Origin: Bacteroidota bacterium
GTDB taxonomy: Bacteria > Bacteroidota > Bacteroidia > Bacteroidales > FEN-979
Length of the DNA: 5,222 nucleotides
Direction: 5' to 3'
Assembly: GCA_026391755.1 (NCBI GenBank)
Contig: JAPLDN010000186.1
Coordinates: forward strand, 1 to 5,222
Shown in pieces: positions 1 through 5,222 of this stretch; position 1 is the first letter of the stretch; every line of letters begins with the position of its first letter. The notes beneath the pieces are model-generated. The model was given only the letters and a program-made list of their open reading frames with translations, had not been told where the DNA came from and did no database searches. A program made the position numbers and the translations under genes.

Positions 1-2010
1 CTTCCCGATAACAAAGAACCTTTGATAGGGACCGCTACCGACAAGGAAGCCACGAATACCATGGTGACCCTGACCTATAAGCATGATGCAACTCCCGATG
101 CCGGCAAAAACCTGGGCTACATGAGGACCCAGCTGGTGAGATCATTCGCGAATGTGATGCTGAGCTTGCGGTTGATGGAGATTGCGCGAAACGAAAATCC
201 ACCTTTCATGTTTGCAAGAGGGAATTACAGCCGTTATACCGCAACAAAAGATGCTTTCAACTGCATGGCCCAGTCCTCCGACAACAATTCACTTAAAGCC
301 CTGTCGGCACTTCTTACCGAAGTCCAGCGCATGAAGCTTTACGGCTTTAATCCGGCGGAATACGATCGTGCAAAAGCAGAATTCATGCGCAGCCTCGATT
401 CCCGCTACATGGACCGTGACAAACGCAAGAACCGTGAATTGGTGCGTCCCATCACAGGCAACTTCCTGACGAATTCACCAAACCCCGGCCTTGAATATGA
501 ATATGCCTTTGATAAAGCCGAGATCCCGGGCATCAGCCTCGAGGAAATTAACGCGATGGCCAAGAGCTTCGTCACCGACGACAATATGATCATCACCATA
601 ACCGGACCTGAAAAGGAAGGTGTGAATCTGCCGTCAGTTGCAGAGATCCAGGCTGTTGTGAACAGTATTGCTTCGGTAAAAATAAATCCGTATGTTGACA
701 ATATGGCCGGGAAGAAGCTGATCGAAAAAGATCCGTTCCCGGGTAAAGTTACCTCAACCGCATCAAATGCCGTATTCGGAACAACCGAATGGACCTTATC
801 GAACGGGATGAAAGTCATTTTCAAGCCTACCGAGATCAAAGAAGACGAATTGTCCATAACCGGCTGGGCCGAGGGAGGTGCTTCGGCATTGAAAGATGAG
901 GAACTGGTTGCTGCTGATTTTCTTGGTGATGTATTATCATCCATGGGTCTTGGAAATTATTCAAGGAACGACCTCACGAAACTGCTTGCAGGCAAGCGTG
1001 CAAATGTATCCATGATGATCTCCGATGAACAGGACATGATCTCTGCACGTACTTCGCCCAAGGATCTTGAAACGGCCCTGCAGCTCATTTACATGAGTTT
1101 CACAAACCCGAGATGGAACCAGACCGACTACAAGGTATGGTATGATAAAATGAAATCGGCTCTCATCAATGCCGATGCTGAACCACGCAAAGCATTTACC
1201 GATACCATAGGAGTTATGGTGACAAGCCATAATAAACGCACCCAGCCCACAACCTACAAATCGCTGGACGAGGTCTCTTTTGATCTCTTCCAGAAAGTAT
1301 TCAAACAAAGGTTCTCCGATCCCGGGAATTTCACCCTGTTGTTTACCGGCAAGGTAAACCCCGAGGCTGTTAAACCCCTGGTTGAAAAATATCTTGCCTC
1401 ATTGCCCAGTACGCCCCAGAAGGATGTCTATGTCGACCGCGGCATAAGGCCTCCGAAGGGTCATGCAAAACGCGACTTCAGGAGAACCAGCACAACCCCC
1501 AGGACTTCCATTTATGTCAATTTCAACGGGAAATGTGATTATAACGCAGATAACCGCCTGCTTGGGGCTGCCATGCGCCATATCCTCGAACTCCGCTATA
1601 TCGACAGGATACGCGAGGATGAAGGCGGTGCATACAGCGTGCGTGTTTCCTTTGCCACTGAAAGACTGCCGGTTCAGGGTTTTACTTTCATCGTGACATT
1701 TGAAACCGACCCGCTTAAAGCCGATAAGCTTATAGGGATTGTTTACAGCGAGGTTGAAAAATTCCTTAAAAACGGGCCGGCTGATGCAGACTTGCAGAAA
1801 TTCAAGGAATATGCTTTAAAACAAAGGCCTGAAGACATGAAAGAAAATACCTGGTGGAATTCGGTAGTCCAGGAGTATTATGTTAACAAACTTGATTACA
1901 TCACAGGTTTTGAAACAAAAGTGAAAGCCCTTAACATAAAAGCCGTCCAGGATTTTGCTAAAAAAGCCCTGGGCCAGGATAATGTGGTTGAAGTAATGAT
2001 GAGGCCGTAA
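1..2010 (+). CDS. M16 (pitrilysin-like) zinc metallopeptidase, C-terminal part, 5' truncated by window edge
   Basis: The reading frame is open from base 1 and ends at TAA 2008-2010, giving 669 visible residues. The TTG at 22 is an internal codon, not a start. M16 proteins of this two-halved type are usually about 900-950 residues, so roughly 250-300 N-terminal residues are missing, including any signal peptide and the zinc-binding HxxEH motif. What remains reads as the end of the first half (closing near 'ITITGP', about nt 593-610), a second catalytic-like domain opening with 'WTLSNGMKVIFKP' (about nt 790-830), and a final domain with the conserved Arg/Tyr pair in 'RIREDEGGAYSV' (nt 1606-1641; R at 1612, Y at 1633). 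The second half has no HxxEH, as expected for the inactive half of M16 proteins; 'HILEL' at 1579-1593 lacks the second His. The family degrades peptides in a closed chamber. Family assignment is firm; substrate and location are unknown. It lies 3 bases ahead of the beta-CASP gene. Confidence 0.9.
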   Translation, partial: LPDNKEPLIGTATDKEATNTMVTLTYKHDATPDAGKNLGYMRTQLVRSFANVMLSLRLMEIARNENPPFMFARGNYSRYTATKDAFNCMAQSSDNNSLKALSALLTEVQRMKLYGFNPAEYDRAKAEFMRSLDSRYMDRDKRKNRELVRPITGNFLTNSPNPGLEYEYAFDKAEIPGISLEEINAMAKSFVTDDNMIITITGPEKEGVNLPSVAEIQAVVNSIASVKINPYVDNMAGKKLIEKDPFPGKVTSTASNAVFGTTEWTLSNGMKVIFKPTEIKEDELSITGWAEGGASALKDEELVAADFLGDVLSSMGLGNYSRNDLTKLLAGKRANVSMMISDEQDMISARTSPKDLETALQLIYMSFTNPRWNQTDYKVWYDKMKSALINADAEPRKAFTDTIGVMVTSHNKRTQPTTYKSLDEVSFDLFQKVFKQRFSDPGNFTLLFTGKVNPEAVKPLVEKYLASLPSTPQKDVYVDRGIRPPKGHAKRDFRRTSTTPRTSIYVNFNGKCDYNADNRLLGAAMRHILELRYIDRIREDEGGAYSVRVSFATERLPVQGFTFIVTFETDPLKADKLIGIVYSEVEKFLKNGPADADLQKFKEYALKQRPEDMKENTWWNSVVQEYYVNKLDYITGFETKVKALNIKAVQDFAKKALGQDNVVEVMMRP

Positions 2011-2013
2011 TTC

Positions 2014-3405
2014 ATGAAAATAAAAGTGCTCGGAGCCGGTGGCGGTGAAGTCACCGGCTCCGCATATTTAGTAGAGACCGATCATGCCAGGGTTCTGGTC
2101 GATTGCGGTATTTTCCAGGGGGGCAAGCAGGCCGTGGCCATGAACCGCTTCGACCGTAAAGACGTCTCCCGTCTCGACGCGGTACTTATAACTCATGCCC
2201 ACCTGGACCATACGGGCCGCCTGCCATTGCTTAGCAAAATGGGAGTGCCTGCACCCGTGTTCTGCACTCAGGCAACATTGGAACTGACATCTCTTATTCT
2301 AAGGGATTCGGCCCATGTACAGGAAATGGATACGAGCCGGGTTAACAGGAAACGACAGAGGGCCGGTATGAGAGCAATACAGCCCATGGTTTCCCATGAG
2401 GATACTGAAGATATCATTGGCCGGCTTATTGCCCTGCCCTATGATACGGCCCTCCCGGTTGCCACCGGCATTAAAGCCAGCTTCGCTGAAGCCGGGCATA
2501 TGCTTGGTTCTTCATGCATTCAGCTCAGCATTGAAGATCAGGGCAGGGTAAAGAAAGTGATTTTTTCGGGCGACCTTGGACCAAAAGGCGCTCCGATCCT
2601 GAAAGATTTCGAGGAACTTCATACTGCTGACGCGGTTTTTATGGAAACGACCTACGGGGACCGCGATCACAAACCGCTTGATGAAACCGTAGCTGAATTT
2701 ATTTCAATTGTGAAAACAGCCGTGGCCGGCAAGGGCAAGATCCTTATACCTACGTTCGCTGTCGGCAGGGCCCAGCTCATGATATCCATACTGGCGTCCA
2801 TGTTCAGGGCCAGGCATGTACCCCCATTCCCAATTTTCCTCGACAGCCCAATGGCTATCGATGCATCGAAGATCTATTTTAACCACAAGGAACTCTATGA
2901 TGATGAACTGCTTGAATTCATTAAGCAGAAACCTTTGATGGAAGACCTGGCAAGCCTGAAAATGTGCCCGACGGCTGAGGATTCCATTGCCATCAATGAT
3001 GTACCGGGCCCCATGATGGTGCTTGCAGGAGCGGGAATGTGCAATGCGGGCCGCATACTCCACCATCTTAAATATAACCTGTGGAAACCCGAGACCCATG
3101 TGATCATAGTCGGATACCAGGGCTCAGGTACCCTGGGAAGGAGGCTGGTCGACGGGGCTGAAAAGGTCAGGATCTTCGGTGAAGAGATAGCTGTAAAGGC
3201 AACAATCCACACCCTTGGGGGTTTTAGTGCACATGCGGGCCAGAAAGACCTTCTCGGTTGGTTCTCGCACCTTGCTCCGGCTAGGCCGAAACTTATGCTG
3301 ATCCATGGTGAAGACAACCCAAGGAGAATATTGGGAACCCGCATCAGGGAACTCTTCGGCACCGAAGCCAGTTATCCTTCCATGAACGAAGAGATCAGTC
3401 TCTGA
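2014..3405 (+). CDS. Metallo-beta-lactamase/beta-CASP ribonuclease (Cft2/Ysh1-like RNA-processing family)
   Basis: Complete 463-residue protein, a normal length for bacterial beta-CASP nucleases. Metal-binding motifs are all visible: D30 (motif 1), HAHLDH at 61-66 (motif 2), H162 in 'GHMLGSS' (motif 3) and D187 in 'SGDLG' (motif 4). The beta-CASP insert follows: E211 in 'ETTYGDRDH' (motif A), 'PTFAVGRAQ' 246-254, 'GAGMCNAGRILHH' 339-351, H407 in 'GGFSAHAGQ' (motif B) and H431 in 'LIHGED' (motif C). In this family a His at motif C is typical of RNA-acting members, whereas DNA-acting ones carry Val, so a zinc-dependent cytoplasmic ribonuclease is the best call. There is no KH domain or long C-terminal extension, so it is not RNase J-like or archaeal CPSF-like in architecture. 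The ATG at 2014 is the first possible start, because the same frame has the stop TAA at 2008-2010 just before it; a weak 'gagg' lies at 2001-2004. It is probably cotranscribed with the M16 gene. Its RNA target is unknown. Confidence 0.93.
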   Translation: MKIKVLGAGGGEVTGSAYLVETDHARVLVDCGIFQGGKQAVAMNRFDRKDVSRLDAVLITHAHLDHTGRLPLLSKMGVPAPVFCTQATLELTSLILRDSAHVQEMDTSRVNRKRQRAGMRAIQPMVSHEDTEDIIGRLIALPYDTALPVATGIKASFAEAGHMLGSSCIQLSIEDQGRVKKVIFSGDLGPKGAPILKDFEELHTADAVFMETTYGDRDHKPLDETVAEFISIVKTAVAGKGKILIPTFAVGRAQLMISILASMFRARHVPPFPIFLDSPMAIDASKIYFNHKELYDDELLEFIKQKPLMEDLASLKMCPTAEDSIAINDVPGPMMVLAGAGMCNAGRILHHLKYNLWKPETHVIIVGYQGSGTLGRRLVDGAEKVRIFGEEIAVKATIHTLGGFSAHAGQKDLLGWFSHLAPARPKLMLIHGEDNPRRILGTRIRELFGTEASYPSMNEEISL

Positions 3406-3407
3406 CA

Positions 3408-3458
3408 AACGGGGACCTTCTAATTTTGCGCAAACAAACCAAGCGAAAGAGGCCCGTT
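3408..3458. repeat. Inverted repeat in the convergent gap; at best a weak terminator
   Basis: The 55-base gap between the two convergent stop codons holds a perfect 6-base inverted repeat, AACGGG at 3408-3413 and CCCGTT at 3453-3458, with a 39-base loop. Inside the loop is a 10-base perfect palindrome, TTTGCGCAAA, at 3425-3434. Its position between convergent genes would suit a bidirectional terminator, but the stem is short, the loop long and neither side has a proper T-run. I record it as visible structure with uncertain function. Confidence 0.25.
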
Positions 3459-3460
3459 GA

Positions 3461-3853
3461 TCATTCAGGCAGAATGTACTTTTTTATCAGGTCCAGCATT
3501 TCATTCGCACGTATGGGTTTCGCTAGGAATTCACAGCAACCGGCACTAAAAGCAGCTTTCTGGTCTTCCTCATCAGCATAAGCGGTTTGGGCAATAACCG
3601 GCATGCCCGATCGCATGGCTATGATTTGCCGGGTTGCATCAAGGCCGTTTAAAACCGGCATCCTCATATCCATAAGAACCACGTTGATCTCGGAATACAT
3701 TCTGCAAAGCTCGACCGCAATAAGTCCGTTTTCGGCATGCAGTATCTTCGCTTTTGTAGGTTTCAGCAATATGTCAAGATAATTGAAATTGATATGGTCG
3801 TCTTCAACAACAAGAATCGATTTTCCTGTCCAGTTTATCGTGTGGTCACCCAT
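3461..3853 (-). CDS. Single-domain response regulator (CheY-like receiver, no output domain)
   Basis: Complete 130-residue protein made of one receiver domain. The acidic pocket is E17/D18 in 'ILVVEDDH', the phospho-acceptor is D62 in 'VLMDMRMP', the switch Thr is T90 in 'VIAQTAYA', and the conserved Lys is K112 in 'FLAKPI'; every residue needed for phosphotransfer is present. The protein ends 18 residues after this Lys, leaving no room for a DNA-binding or enzymatic output. The N-terminal 'NWTGKSILVVEDD' and 'LLKPTKAKILHAENG' (30-43) closely resemble receivers at the C-terminus of Bacteroidetes hybrid histidine kinases, so it may act as a phosphorelay intermediate or through protein contact, or be a detached hybrid-kinase domain. 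The ATG at 3853-3851 is fixed by an in-frame TAA four codons upstream. No kinase gene is adjacent: it converges on the beta-CASP gene and diverges from pyruvate kinase. The kinase partner and the regulated process are unknown. Confidence 0.92.
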   Translation of the reverse strand: MGDHTINWTGKSILVVEDDHINFNYLDILLKPTKAKILHAENGLIAVELCRMYSEINVVLMDMRMPVLNGLDATRQIIAMRSGMPVIAQTAYADEEDQKAAFSAGCCEFLAKPIRANEMLDLIKKYILPE

Positions 3854-3871
3854 GAGAATAATTTAGCTTGC

Positions 3872-3879
3872 CAAAAATA
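3872..3879 (-). promoter_or_regulatory. Candidate -7 promoter element for the response regulator gene
   Basis: On the minus strand this reads TATTTTTG, a perfect match to the Bacteroidetes primary sigma -7 consensus TAnnTTTG. It ends 18 bases before the ATG at 3853, so the leader would be only about 10-15 bases. No clear TTTG-like -33 element is visible at the usual distance upstream, and the area is AT-rich, so a chance match is possible. Confidence 0.45.
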
Positions 3880-3889
3880 TCAATATTCA

Positions 3890-3900
3890 GCGATTTTCGC
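3890..3900. repeat. Small inverted repeat in the divergent intergenic region
   Basis: GCGA-TTT-TCGC forms a 4-base inverted repeat with a 3-base spacer. It sits between the two candidate -7 elements, about 10 bases upstream of the response regulator's element and about 30 bases upstream of the pyruvate kinase's. A small operator is conceivable, but a structure this short arises easily by chance. The rest of the 120-base gap shows only AT-rich sequence. Confidence 0.2.
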
Positions 3901-3931
3901 AGCAGAGGATCTCATTTACATTTAAAAATCT

Positions 3932-3939
3932 TAGTTTTG
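3932..3939 (+). promoter_or_regulatory. Candidate -7 promoter element for pyruvate kinase
   Basis: TAGTTTTG matches the Bacteroidetes -7 consensus TAnnTTTG at all six fixed bases and lies 34 bases ahead of the pyruvate kinase ATG, giving a leader of roughly 25-30 bases. A convincing -33 element is not seen at the usual spacing. The leader has no purine-rich Shine-Dalgarno sequence, as is common in this phylum. Confidence 0.5.
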
Positions 3940-3973
3940 ACTGATAATTACTAAATCGAAATACCAACCTACC

Positions 3974-5222
3974 ATGAATGATTCCATCCGCAGGACTAAA
4001 ATTGTGGCCACAATAGGACCAGCAAGCAACACGCCCGACATGATACGAAGCCTCATCAGGGCGGGAATGAATGTCGCACGCCTGAACTTTTCCCACGGCA
4101 GCTATGATGACCATGCAAAGGTTATTAAATACCTGAGGGATATTTCAGATGAGATGGATACACCTGTAACCCTGCTTCAGGACCTCCAGGGACCTAAAAT
4201 ACGTATAGGGAAACTGCAGGGCGACGAGATCAGGCTGATAAAGGGCGAGGTTTTCAGGATCATCCCGATGGCGGAATACTCGGGCCAGGCTGGCGTTATT
4301 CCCATCGACTATCCCCATGCGGCCGAAGAAGCCAAAAGCGGTATGCTTATTCTTCTTGACGACGGACTGCTTTCGCTGAGAATTACCGGGATCGAGGGGA
4401 ATGCCCTGGTTTGCGTGGTTGAGGACCCTGGAATATTGAAAAACAGGAAAGGAGTTAATTTTCCTGACCTGAAGTTAAAACTCCCTTCCCTGACCGATAA
4501 AGACAAACAGGACCTGGTATTTGGCCTGGAACATGGTGTTGATTGGGTTTCGCTTAGTTTTGTCCGTTCTGCAGCCGATATCATTGAACTCAGGGAGTTT
4601 ATAATTAAAGCAGGGTACATAAAACCTCTGATTGCCAAGATCGAAAAGCCCCAGGCGATAGAACACCTGGATGAGATTATAGATGTCACCGATGGTGTCA
4701 TGGTTGCAAGGGGCGACCTTGGGGTCGAGATGAGCCCCGAAAAAGTTCCCCTCTTACAGAAGCGCATTATTGAGCAATGTAACCGCATGAGCAAACCGGT
4801 CATCACAGCGACACAAATGCTGGAGTCGATGATTCACGAGCCGAGACCTACCAGGGCCGAAGCCAACGATGTGGCCAATGCTATCATTGACGGGACCGAT
4901 TGCACAATGCTTTCGGGTGAATCGGCCGTAGGTGAATACCCTGTCAAAGCAGTTGAGATGATGGCCAGGATCGCCATGGAGGTGGAATCGAAAATTGAAT
5001 TCAGGACATATCCATCCATTGAACATTCAGAGATTGGCGCAATCTGCGAAGCAGTTAACCGTATTGAAAAGGTGGTTGAAGTATGTGCGATCGCAGTGCT
5101 TACAGCCAGCGGAAGAAGCGCTAAATTCATTGCTGCGGGCCGTCCCAAGGCCCCGATCTACGCCCTGACCGACAATGCTGTCGTTTATCACGGGCTCAAC
5201 CTGCTTTGGGGAATACATCCTA
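3974..5222 (+). CDS. pyk: Pyruvate kinase, 3' truncated by window edge
   Basis: An uninterrupted frame of 416 codons runs off the right edge; pyruvate kinases are about 470-480 residues, so roughly 60 C-terminal residues are missing. It catalyses PEP + ADP to pyruvate + ATP, the last step of glycolysis, in the cytoplasm. Domain A motifs: 'TKIVATIGPAS' (8-18), 'RLNFSHG' (36-42), 'LQDLQGPKIRIG' (68-79). The B domain is roughly 76-170. Domain A then resumes with 'AKIEKP' (221-226; catalytic K222, metal ligand E224), 'ARGDLGVE' (245-252; metal ligand D248), 'TATQMLESM' (278-286; T280) and 'LSGESAVGEYP' (313-323). The C domain starts near 355 and keeps a Ser/Thr-containing loop 'TASGRS' (377-382), where family members with sugar-phosphate activation bind the effector phosphate; the rest of that site lies outside. 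L71, Q72, K75 and I78 mark the K+-independent class. The ATG at 3974 is preceded in frame by TGA at 3938-3940 with no other ATG between. It is divergent from the response regulator. Confidence 0.97.
   Translation, partial: MNDSIRRTKIVATIGPASNTPDMIRSLIRAGMNVARLNFSHGSYDDHAKVIKYLRDISDEMDTPVTLLQDLQGPKIRIGKLQGDEIRLIKGEVFRIIPMAEYSGQAGVIPIDYPHAAEEAKSGMLILLDDGLLSLRITGIEGNALVCVVEDPGILKNRKGVNFPDLKLKLPSLTDKDKQDLVFGLEHGVDWVSLSFVRSAADIIELREFIIKAGYIKPLIAKIEKPQAIEHLDEIIDVTDGVMVARGDLGVEMSPEKVPLLQKRIIEQCNRMSKPVITATQMLESMIHEPRPTRAEANDVANAIIDGTDCTMLSGESAVGEYPVKAVEMMARIAMEVESKIEFRTYPSIEHSEIGAICEAVNRIEKVVEVCAIAVLTASGRSAKFIAAGRPKAPIYALTDNAVVYHGLNLLWGIHP

Noticed and set aside
22..24. TTG as start codon of the M16 gene
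   Set aside because: The frame is open upstream to base 1, and the protein at this point is already inside the first half of a much longer family; it is a Leu codon in a truncated gene.
405..1308. Minus-strand open frames of 179 and 115 codons
   Set aside because: They are antisense to the M16 peptidase, which is clearly the coding strand; the predicted products resemble no family.
1579..1593. 'HILEL' as a second zinc-binding HxxEH site in the peptidase
   Set aside because: The second His is missing, and the position falls in the last domain, where M16 proteins carry no zinc site.
2704..3408. Several overlapping minus-strand open frames of 94-155 codons
   Set aside because: They are antisense shadows of the beta-CASP gene; they overlap one another in different frames and show no domain features.
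3737..3925. 62-codon plus-strand open frame crossing the response regulator start
   Set aside because: It overlaps the well-supported receiver gene in antisense and has no recognisable features.
4309..4806. 165-codon open frame on the minus strand, with other minus-strand open frames out to 5218
   Set aside because: They lie opposite the pyruvate kinase gene, whose plus-strand translation carries all family motifs without a break. The minus-strand products are low-complexity (Ser/Arg/Ile-rich) with no recognisable domain.

Overview
The window looks like a piece of a chromosome from the Bacteroidota (Bacteroidetes). The reasons are indirect. The stand-alone receiver resembles the receivers of Bacteroidetes hybrid kinases. 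The starts lack clear Shine-Dalgarno sequences. The divergent intergenic gap holds two perfect matches to the Bacteroidetes -7 promoter consensus TAnnTTTG, one on each strand. Coding sequence is of roughly balanced GC and the gap is visibly AT-rich. Genus cannot be judged from this. There is no sign of mobile elements, CRISPR, tRNA or rRNA.

Layout: positions 1-2010 (+) hold the C-terminal two thirds or more of an M16 (pitrilysin-like) zinc peptidase whose 5' end lies outside the window. Three bases later, 2014-3405 (+) encodes a complete metallo-beta-lactamase/beta-CASP protein of the RNA-processing type. A 55-base convergent gap follows. Then 3461-3853 (-) encodes a complete 130-residue single-domain response regulator. 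A 120-base divergent gap (3854-3973) separates it from a pyruvate kinase gene at 3974 (+), which runs off the right edge after 416 codons.

How the genes relate: the peptidase and the beta-CASP nuclease are probably co-transcribed, but their predicted compartments differ (M16 enzymes of this size are often exported, the nuclease is cytoplasmic), so a shared pathway is not implied. The response regulator and pyruvate kinase are divergent and share one short regulatory region. The regulator has no DNA-binding domain and no kinase gene beside it in the window. The pyruvate kinase carries the residue set of the potassium-independent class. I see mostly ordinary housekeeping genes and no convincing new system. 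The most useful points are the predicted K+ independence, the orphan receiver that looks like a detached hybrid-kinase domain, and the paired divergent promoters.
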